Shown here: piece by piece, positions 55,417 through 63,688 of the stretch | How the letters are laid out: each line of letters starts with the position of its first letter | How positions within the stretch are numbered: the first letter of the stretch is position 1 | Source of the DNA: Truepera sp. | Lineage (GTDB): Bacteria > Deinococcota > Deinococci > Deinococcales > Trueperaceae | Direction of reading: 5' to 3' | Length of the DNA stretch: 64,000 nt | Assembly: GCA_032027045.1 (NCBI GenBank) | Contig: JAVSMU010000001.1 | Coordinates: 563,697-627,696 of the forward strand | Position numbers and translations under genes: made by a program | The notes under the pieces: model-generated | What the model was told of the DNA's origin: nothing | The model's database searches: none | The model's input: the letters and a program-made list of their open reading frames with translations, nothing else

Positions 55417-56870
55417 CCTTTCCAGGCGTGATCGACATCAACTGGACACTGCTGGCTCCCGCCATCGCCCTGCTGGTCACTGCGGCGGTCACCCTGTTCT
55501 TCGCCCTGTTCTCGCGCGATTCGCGCGGCGCGGCCGCGGTGGCCCTGATCGGCATCCTGACCTCCATGGTGTTCGCCCTGGTCCAGTTGATGGAGGGCAA
55601 CCAGACCGCCTCCAGCTTCGGACTGCGCTACCTGGGCGACGTGCCCGCCCTGACGCTTACCCTCGTGATCCTGTTGGGCACCGCGGTGGCCGTGCTGGTC
55701 AGCTGGGACCAACTTGGCCGCGGGCAGATGGCGCAACCCGAGTACTACCCGCTCATGCTCCTATCGGCCTTTGGCGCCGTGATCATGGCGTCTGCAGGCG
55801 ACCTCATCACCCTGATCCTGGGGCTCGAGATAATGTCGCTGCCCGTTTACGCCTTGTCTGCGTGGCGCACCGGTGACCGGCAGTCGGAGGAGGCGGGCAT
55901 CAAGTACTTCCTGCTCGGCGCCTTCGGGTCTGCCACGCTCATCTATGGCGCTGCGCTCGTCTACGGCGCCAGCGGATCGTTCGTGTACGGCGACGTCGCG
56001 GCCGCCCTCGCCGGCGGCAACCTCCCGCTCCTCGCCACCGCCGGCGGGGCGTTGGTGCTGGCGGGCCTTGGCTTCAAGGCGGCGCTGGCGCCGTTTCACC
56101 AGTGGGCGCCGGACGTCTACACGGGCGCCCCTACCGTGGTCGTGACCTACATGACCGTCGTCATCAAGATCGGCGCGTTCGCGGCGCTGCTGCGCCTGGC
56201 GACCGTCGTCTTCCCGGTGCTCCAGCCGTGGCTGCTCACCGCGCTCGCGATAATGGTGGCGCTCACGCTGGTGGTCGGCAACTTCTCCGCCCTAATGCAG
56301 CGCGGCGTCAAGCGCATGCTGGCCTACTCGTCGGTGGCGCACGCGGGTTACGTCGGCCTGGCCCTTTTGGCCCCCGATCACGGCGGGGTGTCGGCGGCGG
56401 CCTTCTACCTGACCACGTACGCCTTCATGAACGCGGGCGCCTTCGCTGTGCTGACCCTCGTTGCCGATGCCAACGATCACGGGGATGACCTCGAGCGCTT
56501 CGCCGGGCTCGGGCGCAAACGCCCATGGCTTGCTGCCGTGATGACCCTGTTCATGCTCAGCCTCGGCGGCATCCCGTTCCTGGGCGGCTTCTCGGGCAAG
56601 GTGCTGGTGTTCCAGGCCGCGATCGACGCCGGCTACATCTGGCTGGCGGTTCTCGGCATAGCCACCAGCATCGTCGCGCTGGTGTACTACTTCCGCGTCA
56701 TCGGCTACATGTACTTCCGCGAGAGCGCGTACGAACCGCCCGCCTTCAGGTCCTCGCCCACGCAGATCGCAATCGTGGTGGCGCTGGCCGGCACCGTGCT
56801 GCTCGGGGTCTTTCCGGGCTGGTGGCATACGCTCCTCATGAGCGGTCCGCGCCTGATCGCCGGATTCTGA
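55413..56870 (+). CDS. nuoN: NADH-quinone oxidoreductase subunit N
   Basis: The third antiporter-like pump, last gene of the operon, with about fourteen helices in 485 residues. GLEIMSLPVYALSAW carries the channel glutamate. FKAALAPFHQWAPDVYTGAPT and GVKRMLAYSSVAHAGYVG hold the lysine sites. GTG overlaps the nuoM stop (GTGA). A hairpin at 56898-56928 follows the stop and probably ends the transcript. Confidence 0.96.
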   Translation: MTFPGVIDINWTLLAPAIALLVTAAVTLFFALFSRDSRGAAAVALIGILTSMVFALVQLMEGNQTASSFGLRYLGDVPALTLTLVILLGTAVAVLVSWDQLGRGQMAQPEYYPLMLLSAFGAVIMASAGDLITLILGLEIMSLPVYALSAWRTGDRQSEEAGIKYFLLGAFGSATLIYGAALVYGASGSFVYGDVAAALAGGNLPLLATAGGALVLAGLGFKAALAPFHQWAPDVYTGAPTVVVTYMTVVIKIGAFAALLRLATVVFPVLQPWLLTALAIMVALTLVVGNFSALMQRGVKRMLAYSSVAHAGYVGLALLAPDHGGVSAAAFYLTTYAFMNAGAFAVLTLVADANDHGDDLERFAGLGRKRPWLAAVMTLFMLSLGGIPFLGGFSGKVLVFQAAIDAGYIWLAVLGIATSIVALVYYFRVIGYMYFRESAYEPPAFRSSPTQIAIVVALAGTVLLGVFPGWWHTLLMSGPRLIAGF

Positions 56871-56897
56871 GTTAGACGGGGTAGGCCCGACGCAAGT

Positions 56898-56928
56898 GGG
56901 ACCGGTGGCGGTACGCGCTGCCGGTCCC
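56898..56928 (+). terminator. hairpin after nuoN
   Basis: GGGACCGG (56898-56905) and CCGGTCCC (56921-56928) form a perfect 8-bp stem with a 15-base loop and are followed by GCTCTTCGCT. There is no strong T-run, so efficiency is uncertain. Confidence 0.5.
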
Positions 56929-56998
56929 GCTCTTCGCTGGGCCGCCTAACGCACCGTCGAAGCCGCTCTTCGCTCGGCCGCATAACGCACCGTTGGTA
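56927..56998. repeat. 36-bp direct repeat after nuoN
   Basis: Two contiguous units start at 56927 and 56963 with CCGCTCTTCGCT, and both contain TAACGCACCGT. They differ at two positions over the first 31 bases. They lie between the nuoN hairpin and the HD-GYP gene. Confidence 0.7.
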
Positions 56999-57117
56999 CG
57001 GCCGTTCTTTCGAACTGGCGCCGGTAAGAACGCCGTCACATACGGTGCCTTATCATCTCACCAACCCCATCGACGGCCGGGCCGTCCAGATCGCGGGGAG
57101 ATGGGAAGAACCTTGCT

Positions 57118-58197
57118 GTGACCGTCAAAGCTGCGCCTTATCATGCGCGGGTGGTTGACCTGACCGGAATGCGCATCCTGCTGGTGGATGACGAGGAACC
57201 GGCGCTGATACTCATGCGGGGGCTACTGACCCGTGCCGGCTACAGCGACGTACGTGTCTGTGACGATCCCACCCTCGCGGCGGAACGGTTCATCGCGGAA
57301 CGCCCCGACCTCCTGGTCATAGACCAGCACATGCCTCGCCTCGACGGTTTGGGCGTGCTGGAAGAGCTGGGTCCGCGGCTCCCGGACGCGTTTCCCGTGC
57401 TGATGATAACGGGCGACCTGCGTACTGAGCTGCGTGAGGAGGCGCTCTCGAGTGGCGTCAGGGACTTCCTGACCAAGCCCCTGAAACCAGTCGAGACGCG
57501 GCTGCGCATCAGGAACCTGCTCGAGATGCGCCATTACCAGCTCGAGCTCGAGAACCAGAACGACCGCCTCGAATCGGCCGTGCGCCGCCGCACGCAGGAA
57601 CTCGAGCACTCGCAGCTCGAGATGCTCGTGCGCCTGGCACGCGCTGCCGAGTACCGCGATGACGACACGGGCGAGCACACGTGGCGCGTAGCACACGTGT
57701 CCGGCGTCATCGCGAGGGAGATGGGCATGGCGCCGTCCAAGGTCGAACTGCTCCTGCGCGCCGCGCGCCTACACGACGTCGGCAAGATCACCATCCCGGA
57801 CGGCATCCTCCTGAAGGCCGGGCGGCTGACGCCGGAAGAGTTCGCGGTGGTGAAGGGGCACGCCAAAGCCGGCGCCGCTCTCCTCGCCGGCAGCCGCTCA
57901 CCTATGATGCGCCTGGCCGAGCTGATCGCGCTGACGCACCACGAATGGTGGGACGGCAACGGCTACCCCAGCGGGCTCAAAGGCGATAACATCCCCATCG
58001 AGTCGCGCATCTTGAGCGTGTCCGACGCCTTCGACGCCCTTACTCACGACCACGCGCACCGCAAGGCAGTGAGCGGGGCGGAGGCAGCGGAGGAGATCCG
58101 CCGCGGCTCGGGCACGCAGTTCGATCCCGAGGTGGTGCAGGCTTTCGACCGCGTGTTCGTGGCCGGGGCGCTTACCGCCAAGCTGCCCGACGAGTGA
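57118..58197 (+). CDS. response regulator with HD-GYP domain
   Basis: A two-component output protein of 359 residues that probably degrades cyclic-di-GMP. The receiver domain (about residues 15-130) has LLVDDEE, phosphoacceptor D69 in VIDQHMP and the switch lysine in FLTKPL. A coiled linker leads to the HD-GYP domain with H219-D220 in LHDVGK, THHEWWDGNGYP with GYP at 282-284, and SVSDAFDALT. All hallmark residues are present. GTG at 57118 follows GGGAAGA. No histidine kinase is adjacent. It balances the GGDEF protein encoded at 39.9 kb. Confidence 0.92.
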   Translation: MTVKAAPYHARVVDLTGMRILLVDDEEPALILMRGLLTRAGYSDVRVCDDPTLAAERFIAERPDLLVIDQHMPRLDGLGVLEELGPRLPDAFPVLMITGDLRTELREEALSSGVRDFLTKPLKPVETRLRIRNLLEMRHYQLELENQNDRLESAVRRRTQELEHSQLEMLVRLARAAEYRDDDTGEHTWRVAHVSGVIAREMGMAPSKVELLLRAARLHDVGKITIPDGILLKAGRLTPEEFAVVKGHAKAGAALLAGSRSPMMRLAELIALTHHEWWDGNGYPSGLKGDNIPIESRILSVSDAFDALTHDHAHRKAVSGAEAAEEIRRGSGTQFDPEVVQAFDRVFVAGALTAKLPDE

Positions 58198-58300
58198 GGG
58201 CCTAGGTTCGTCGAACCTCTTCGGTGGCCCCGGCCCCAGGCGTGGTTGGCCGGCCGCGGGTACGGTACTCCGGGGATTCAGGCGCTAAAGTAGTCACCCT

Positions 58301-58777
58301 ATGAGCAACGATTACGGGCGCCTGATGGCGCTTCTGGAAGACATCGATCCCATCGAGGTGCTGCAGGCCACGCCGGTACGCCTCTCCGAACTCGTGGCGG
58401 GCATGAGTGTGGCGGACCTCGACGAGCCGTACGCTCCGGGTAAGTGGCGCCGGCGCTACGTGGTGGCCCACCTGGCCGACGTAGAACTGGCCACCGCATG
58501 GCGCCTACGCCAGAGCGTCGCTGCGCCCGGCATCGAACACGTGCTCTACGACCAGGACGTGTGGGCGGAGCGCTACGAGCGCTTGGATCCAACGCTCGCG
58601 CTGGAGGCCTTCCGCGCCACACGGGCCTGGAACCTGGCCTGGCTGGCCGGCCTGACCCTGCAGGACTGGTTGACGGAGGGCGTTCACCCGGAACGTGGCC
58701 CCGAGAACGTGGACCAGATGGTGAGGTACTTGGCGGGCCACGACCTGAATCACTTGGCCCAACTCGAGACCCTCTAG
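58301..58777 (+). CDS. DinB-superfamily protein
   Basis: A 158-residue four-helix-bundle protein of the DinB/YfiT-like superfamily, whose members often bind a divalent metal and act as thiol-dependent transferases. The candidate metal histidines are in VAHLADVE and AGHDLNHLAQLE, the usual triad arrangement. The actual reaction is unknown. TAAAGT at 58286-58291 is nine bases before ATG with no Shine-Dalgarno. It overlaps the DUF1648 gene tail to tail by four bases. Confidence 0.85.
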   Translation: MSNDYGRLMALLEDIDPIEVLQATPVRLSELVAGMSVADLDEPYAPGKWRRRYVVAHLADVELATAWRLRQSVAAPGIEHVLYDQDVWAERYERLDPTLALEAFRATRAWNLAWLAGLTLQDWLTEGVHPERGPENVDQMVRYLAGHDLNHLAQLETL

Positions 58778-59316
58778 GCGCCTTCCAAGCGCGAGGCGGC
58801 CACGACGAACCAGACCAGAGCCGCCAGCATCGTCCCCATGGCGACGAACGTGAACCAGGGTGACAGGCCGGCCGCTTGGCCTAACGCCACGCGCACGCTG
58901 CCTACCGTCAGGAAGCCGAACACGAGGCAGACGCTCGCCTTCATCGCTATCAGCAAGCGCACCAGTAGCGTGCCGAGGCGGTCGACGTTCCCTTCGGTGA
59001 CCGTTAGCGACGAGTTCCAGTACTTGGCGGGCATCAGTCTAAGGATGGGCCGTACGACCATGAAGAACGCGTACATCCCCAACTGAACCCAAACCAGTTC
59101 CCAGACCTCGTTGCGAGGGCCGAAGCGATCGGGCCGGCCGGCGCCGTCGAAATGAGTCGGTACTTCGGCGGGCAAGCTTGACCAGACGCTCAACGTGTAT
59201 GCAACGGTGATGACGACGGCAATCAGGGCGACGCCTTCGAGGAGCCAGTCGACCTGCTCGAGTGGCGCGGACAGGCTTGCCTTCAAACGCTGCTCGAGTT
59301 CCGGTGAGATGCGCAT
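58774..59316 (-). CDS. DUF1648-domain membrane protein
   Basis: A 180-residue membrane protein with four hydrophobic segments. The region SLPAEVPTHFDGAGRPDRFG is the DUF1648 signature, found in SdpI-like and other small membrane proteins of unclear function. I choose ATG at 59316 because TTGACC-18-TAGCGT ends seven bases before it, making a textbook leaderless promoter; the GTG at 59325 would fall inside the -10 region. It is divergent from ndk and shares the 71-bp intergenic region. Confidence 0.85.
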   Translation of the reverse strand: MRISPELEQRLKASLSAPLEQVDWLLEGVALIAVVITVAYTLSVWSSLPAEVPTHFDGAGRPDRFGPRNEVWELVWVQLGMYAFFMVVRPILRLMPAKYWNSSLTVTEGNVDRLGTLLVRLLIAMKASVCLVFGFLTVGSVRVALGQAAGLSPWFTFVAMGTMLAALVWFVVAASRLEGA

Positions 59317-59323
59317 CCGCAGC

Positions 59324-59353
59324 ACGCTAACGTGGGCGGCTCCGAAGGGTCAA
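59324..59353 (-). promoter_or_regulatory. leaderless promoter of the DUF1648 gene
   Basis: On the minus strand TTGACC (59348-59353) and TAGCGT (59324-59329) are 18 bp apart. The start codon lies seven bases after the -10 box. Confidence 0.65.
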
Positions 59354-59387
59354 GAACGGTTGGGTGCGCGTGATATCGTCAGCCGTC

Positions 59388-59804
59388 ATGAGTATCGAAC
59401 GCACCTTCGCAATGATCAAGCCGGACGGCGTCAAGCGCCACCTCGTCGGCGATATCGTCTCTCGCATCGAATCCAAGGGTTACCGCATCGTGGCCCTCAA
59501 GCAGATGGAGATCAGCGCCCAAACGGCCGAACGCCATTACGGTGAGCACGCCGGCAAGCCCTTCTTCGACGGCCTGGTGTCGTTCATCACCTCCGGACCG
59601 GTCGTCGCCATGGTGCTCGAGGGCGAGAACGCCATAGCGGGCTGGCGCGGCATGATGGGCCCCACGAACCCCAAGGACGCACCCATGGGGACGATCCGGG
59701 GAGACTTCGCCACTACCATCGATGAGAACGTAGCTCACGGCTCCGACGCGCCGGCAACCGCCGAACGTGAGATAGGCATCTTCTTCCCCGAGCTGAAGGG
59801 CTGA
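59388..59804 (+). CDS. ndk: nucleoside diphosphate kinase
   Basis: Transfers phosphate between nucleoside tri- and diphosphates through a phosphohistidine. The chain opens with [13 protein letters not shown], contains [17 protein letters not shown], and carries the catalytic H117 in NVAHGSD. At 138 residues the protein is complete. I choose ATG at 59388 over an earlier GTG because the family starts there. TATCGT at 59374-59379 lies eight bases upstream with no Shine-Dalgarno. aspC follows after two bases. Confidence 0.97.
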   Translation: MSIERTFAMIKPDGVKRHLVGDIVSRIESKGYRIVALKQMEISAQTAERHYGEHAGKPFFDGLVSFITSGPVVAMVLEGENAIAGWRGMMGPTNPKDAPMGTIRGDFATTIDENVAHGSDAPATAEREIGIFFPELKG

Positions 59805-59806
59805 GC

Positions 59807-60961
59807 ATGCCGAGCCTCTCCAAGCGCGCAGCTAGCATCAAGGCGTCCTCCACGGTCGCCTTCGCGGGCAGGGCCAAGGAGCTCGCGCGGCAGGGCGTGG
59901 ACGTCATCGCGATGACGGCCGGCGAGCCCGACTTCTTGCCACCCGAACACGTCCTGGAGGCGGCGCGCGAGGCGATCAGGCTCGGGCTCACGAAGTACAC
60001 GGCCACCGAAGGCACGGCCGAGTTGCGGGAGGCGGTTGCCGCCAAATTCCTGCGCGAGAACGGGCTCACCTACGCGCCCGACCAGGTTCTTATCAGCAAC
60101 GGCGGCAAGCAGACGCTCTACAACGGCTTCATGTCGGTGTTGAGTGCGGGCGACGAGGTAGTCCTGGTGGCGCCTTACTGGGTGAGCTACCCACCACAGA
60201 TCGAGCTGGCCGGGGGCGTGCCGGTCGTGGTGACCGCTAGGGCGGAGGACGGCTTCGTGCCGGACATCGAAGCGGTGCGGGCGGCTATCACGCCGCGCAC
60301 GAAGGTCATCTTGGTCAACTCGCCTTCCAACCCGACCGGCGCCGTTTACCCTCCCGAGCTCGTGCGAGCCATCGCTGAGCTGGCCGAGCACCACGACCTC
60401 TGGGTCTTCACCGACGACCTGTACGAACACATCGTCTACGACGGTGAGTTCACGACGGCCGCCAGCTTCGTGCCGCAGCGCACCCTGGTCGTGCACGGGG
60501 CCTCGAAGGGTTACGCGCTTACGGGCTGGCGCATCGGTTTCGGTGCCGGCCCCAGGCCGCTCATCGCCGCCATGACGCGCCTGCAGAGCCAGGTGACGTC
60601 GGGTGCCAACACGCTGGCGCAGCACGCGACGGTGGCGGCCCTCAACGAGGTGGAGAAGACGGCCGCCTTCCAGGCCATGACGCGCGCGGCGTACCGCGAG
60701 CGGCGCGACGTGCTGGTCGCGGGCCTGAACCGGCTGGGCTTGCCCACGCCGAAGCCGGCCGGTGCATTCTACGTAATGGCCGACACGACCATCATCGACA
60801 AGGACGAGGAGCGCGCCGCCATGCGCCTGCTCGACGAGGCGCGCGTGGCGGTAGTGCCGGGCACCGACTTCCTCGCCCCGGGCAAGGTGCGCTTGAGCTA
60901 TGCCACCGGCATGCCGCAGATCGAGGAAGCCCTGAGGCGCATAGAGCTACTGCTCGGCTGA
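59807..60961 (+). CDS. aspC: aspartate aminotransferase (class I/II, type Ib)
   Basis: A PLP fold-type I enzyme transferring amino groups between aspartate and 2-oxoglutarate, or a close relative of broader specificity. The N-terminal MTAGEPDFLPP and NGGKQTLYN are typical of the Thermus-like Ib subgroup. NSPSNPTGAVY and the Schiff-base lysine K234 in HGASKGYALTGWRIG are intact. At 384 residues it is normal. ATG is two bases after the ndk stop, so the two are probably cotranscribed. Confidence 0.92.
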   Translation: MPSLSKRAASIKASSTVAFAGRAKELARQGVDVIAMTAGEPDFLPPEHVLEAAREAIRLGLTKYTATEGTAELREAVAAKFLRENGLTYAPDQVLISNGGKQTLYNGFMSVLSAGDEVVLVAPYWVSYPPQIELAGGVPVVVTARAEDGFVPDIEAVRAAITPRTKVILVNSPSNPTGAVYPPELVRAIAELAEHHDLWVFTDDLYEHIVYDGEFTTAASFVPQRTLVVHGASKGYALTGWRIGFGAGPRPLIAAMTRLQSQVTSGANTLAQHATVAALNEVEKTAAFQAMTRAAYRERRDVLVAGLNRLGLPTPKPAGAFYVMADTTIIDKDEERAAMRLLDEARVAVVPGTDFLAPGKVRLSYATGMPQIEEALRRIELLLG

Positions 60962-61012
60962 GGCACACGTACACCGCCTGAGTCGGTGCGCGTCGAGCAG
61001 CGTGGTGGCGCT

Positions 61013-61050
61013 ATCATCGAGACGTTGCCGCATCATCGAGGCAGTGCCGA
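61013..61050 (+). promoter_or_regulatory. 19-bp direct repeat before tnaA
   Basis: Two adjacent units beginning ATCATCGAG at 61013 and 61032 agree at 15 of 19 positions. They lie about 75 bp upstream of the tryptophanase start and could be operator half-sites for a regulator binding on one DNA face. Confidence 0.4.
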
Positions 61051-61124
61051 CAAGCGTCTCAGAGTCGCCGCGCAGCGCAACTAGCTCACCGGCGCGCCCG
61101 AGTTGCGTTGGCTCAGGAGGCCGC

Positions 61125-62534
61125 ATGCCGCAAGATCGAGTCGATCCGCAGTTTCACACCATCATCGAGCCGTTTCGCATCAAGAGCGTCGAGCGGCTAC
61201 ACTTCACGACCCGCGCCGAGCGCGAGGCGGCGCTGACGCAGGCCGGGCATAACCTCTTCAACCTCCACGCCGACGACGTGCTCATCGACCTGCTGACCGA
61301 CTCGGGTACGGGAGCCATGTCCAGTGAACAGTGGGCGGCCATGATGCGTGGCGACGAGAGTTACGCCGGCAGCCGCTCCTTCGACCGCTTCGAAGCAGTG
61401 GTGAAGGACATCACCGGTTTCAAACACATCTTCCCGACGCATCAGGGCCGCGCCGCCGAGCGCATCCTCTGCGGCGCCGCGCTCAAGCGCCATGACGTGG
61501 TGCCCAGCAACACTCACTTCGACACCACGCGCGCGAACATCGAGGCCGTGGGCGCCATAGCGGTCGACCTGCCCATCCTCGAGGCGCGGCACCCCGAAAC
61601 GCTGCACCCGTTCAAGGGCAACATGGACGTGGAGGCGCTGCGGCTCCTGTTGGAAGAGGACAGCGACCGCGTGCCGTTCGTCATGCTCACCGTCACCAAC
61701 AACTCGGGCGGTGGCCAGCCCGTCTCCATGGCCAACGTCCGCGAGGTCAGGGCCATGTGCGACCGCTTCGACGTGCCTCTCTTCCTCGACAGCTGCCGCT
61801 ACGCGGAGAACGCTTACTTCATCAAGCTGCGCGAGGAGGGTTACGAGGACCGCACGCCTAAGCAGATCGCGCAGGAGATGTTCGGCTACGCCGACGGCGC
61901 CACCATGAGCGCCAAGAAGGACGGCATGGCGAACATCGGCGGGTTCCTCGCGATGAACGATGATGACCTGGCGCAGGCGGCGCGCACCCTTCTCATCCTC
62001 GGCGAGGGGTTCCCCACCTACGGCGGGCTGGCCGGCTACGACCTGGAGGCGCTGGCCGTTGGTTTCGAGGAGGCGCTCGAGGAACCTTACCTGCGCTACC
62101 GGCTGCGCTCCATCGAGTACCTGGGCGAGAGGCTGCTGGCAGCCGACATCCCCTTCATCCGGCCGACGGGGGGGCACGCCTTGTACCTCGACGCCGGCAA
62201 GCTGCTGCCGCACATTCCGGCCAACCACTACCCGGCATGGGCGCTCTCGCTCGTGCTCTACCTGGTGGGCGGCGTGCGGTCCGTCGAGATCGGCTCGGTC
62301 ATGTTCGGCCACCAACCCGACGGAAGTGAGAAGGCCGCGCCGCTCGAGCTGGTGCGCCTGGCCTTCCCGCGCCGGACGTACACGCAGAGCCACGTCGACT
62401 ACCTCGCCGAGGTGTTGGTGCACGTTGGCGGGATGCGAGACCGTGTGCGTGGCGTGCGCATGGTGGAGGCGCCGCCGGTGTTGAGGCACTTCAGCGCCCG
62501 CTTCGAACCGCTCGCGGGGTCGCTCGTCGTCTGA
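61125..62534 (+). CDS. tnaA: tryptophanase
   Basis: A PLP-dependent beta-eliminating lyase that converts tryptophan to indole, pyruvate and ammonia. The PLP lysine is in MSAKKD (K264 or K265), and EGFPTYGGLAG and FPTHQGRAAE are family blocks. Two positions favour tryptophanase over tyrosine phenol-lyase: RSVEIG, where the lyase has Arg, and VLRHFSARF, where it has Phe instead of His. GGAGG precedes ATG by five bases, and 469 residues matches the family. A tryptophan permease is not adjacent. Loss of indole or use of tryptophan as carbon source is the likely role. Confidence 0.92.
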   Translation: MPQDRVDPQFHTIIEPFRIKSVERLHFTTRAEREAALTQAGHNLFNLHADDVLIDLLTDSGTGAMSSEQWAAMMRGDESYAGSRSFDRFEAVVKDITGFKHIFPTHQGRAAERILCGAALKRHDVVPSNTHFDTTRANIEAVGAIAVDLPILEARHPETLHPFKGNMDVEALRLLLEEDSDRVPFVMLTVTNNSGGGQPVSMANVREVRAMCDRFDVPLFLDSCRYAENAYFIKLREEGYEDRTPKQIAQEMFGYADGATMSAKKDGMANIGGFLAMNDDDLAQAARTLLILGEGFPTYGGLAGYDLEALAVGFEEALEEPYLRYRLRSIEYLGERLLAADIPFIRPTGGHALYLDAGKLLPHIPANHYPAWALSLVLYLVGGVRSVEIGSVMFGHQPDGSEKAAPLELVRLAFPRRTYTQSHVDYLAEVLVHVGGMRDRVRGVRMVEAPPVLRHFSARFEPLAGSLVV

Positions 62535-62648
62535 GGCTGGTCGCTGCCGTTTGCGCCGGGGCCTGATGGCCGGTGGAACTCGTCCCGCGGGCCGCGTGCC
62601 GCGGGCCTTGTGCTCGGTTGCCCCCTGAGGGTGGGGCTAAGATGACTT

Positions 62649-63554
62649 ATGGAGAACGATAAGGAATCGGCTCGGACGCGGGTGCCGGAGGCTAGCGCCT
62701 CGACCTCGGCGCAGAGCCAGGAACAGCAGGACACCGATGAGTTCGACCGCCCGCTGAACTACAACCTCATCTACAACAACCCCGAGAAGTGGCGCATAGC
62801 TCGCGAGATCCTCGAGCGCTACACGGGCGTCGGGCCCGAGGCGGTGCAGAAGCAGATCCTCCTCACGAACTTCCAGTACTACCTGGATCGGTTCGAGAAC
62901 ATGTCGGACGACGTGGTGACGACGCGCGGCTCGGCGATGATGGCGCGCCACAGCGCGAAGCTGGGTGTATCGATCATCAACTTCTCGGTGGGCTCGCCGG
63001 TGGCCGCCCTGATCATCGAGGTGCTGGCCACCGCCGACCCCAAGGCCGTGCTCTTCCTCGGCATGTGTGGCGGCCTGCACCGCTCGTTACAGGTGGGCGA
63101 CTTCGTGCTGCCGACCGCTGCCATCCGCGACGAGGGCGCCTCGAAGCACTTCATGCCCCCGCAGGTTCCGGCACTGCCGACCTTCAAGGTGCAGAAGTTC
63201 GTCTCGCAGATCATCGTCGAGCGCGGGCTCGATTACCGCACCGGCGTGGTCCACTCCACCGATTACCGCTTCTGGGAGTTCGACGAAAGGTTCAAGCAGC
63301 AACTCTACGAGGAACGGGCGTTGGGCATCGACATGGAGACCGCCACGCTCTTCTCCGTCGGGTTCGCCAGCAAGGTGCCCATCGGTGCGCTGCTGCTGGT
63401 CTCCGACCTGCCCCTCAGGCGCGGCGGGATCAAGACGAGGGACTCGGCGCGGGCCGTGTTCAGGGAGCACACGGACAAGCACATCGAGGTGGGGATACAG
63501 GCCATGAGCGAGATCGCCGAGCGGGGGGAGCATATTCGGCATTACCGCTGGTAA
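62649..63554 (+). CDS. amn: AMP nucleosidase (short form)
   Basis: Hydrolyses AMP to adenine and ribose-5-phosphate, or a close phosphorylase-like reaction. After a 40-residue disordered acidic N-terminus, the nucleosidase domain has LGMCGGLHRSLQVGDF. Then come HSTDYRFWEFDERF and GIDMETATLFSVGF, with base and ribose contacts, and ALLLVSDLPLR, as in the short Amn group. The family is PNP_UDP_1. TAAGAT is five bases before ATG and no clear Shine-Dalgarno is present, so translation may be leaderless. Confidence 0.87.
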   Translation: MENDKESARTRVPEASASTSAQSQEQQDTDEFDRPLNYNLIYNNPEKWRIAREILERYTGVGPEAVQKQILLTNFQYYLDRFENMSDDVVTTRGSAMMARHSAKLGVSIINFSVGSPVAALIIEVLATADPKAVLFLGMCGGLHRSLQVGDFVLPTAAIRDEGASKHFMPPQVPALPTFKVQKFVSQIIVERGLDYRTGVVHSTDYRFWEFDERFKQQLYEERALGIDMETATLFSVGFASKVPIGALLLVSDLPLRRGGIKTRDSARAVFREHTDKHIEVGIQAMSEIAERGEHIRHYRW

Positions 63555-63632
63555 ATAGTTTCCGTCCCCCTCGCAACTTATCGAAGGATACCCGCACCAT
63601 CCGAGCGTGCGCTCCTGAATAATCCACACCGG

Positions 63633-63680
63633 CCAGACAAAACCCCTATACTTGTGAGCATGTGTAGGGCCCTTGTCTGG
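63633..63680. promoter_or_regulatory. inverted repeat around the AbiEi-like gene promoter
   Basis: CCAGACAA (63633-63640) and TTGTCTGG (63673-63680) are perfect 8-bp arms flanking the -10-like TATACT (63647-63652). The gene starts nine bases after the right arm. Regulators of the AbiEi type bind inverted repeats at their own promoter, so this is a natural autoregulatory site. Confidence 0.5.
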
Positions 63681-63688
63681 GGTGGTGG

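Noticed and set aside
61197..62489. 430-codon minus-strand frame opposite tnaA
   Set aside because: Shadow of a conserved enzyme gene, with no recognisable motifs.
61125..62534. Tyrosine phenol-lyase instead of tryptophanase
   Set aside because: The positions that carry Arg and Phe in the lyase are Ile and His here (RSVEIG, VLRHFSARF).
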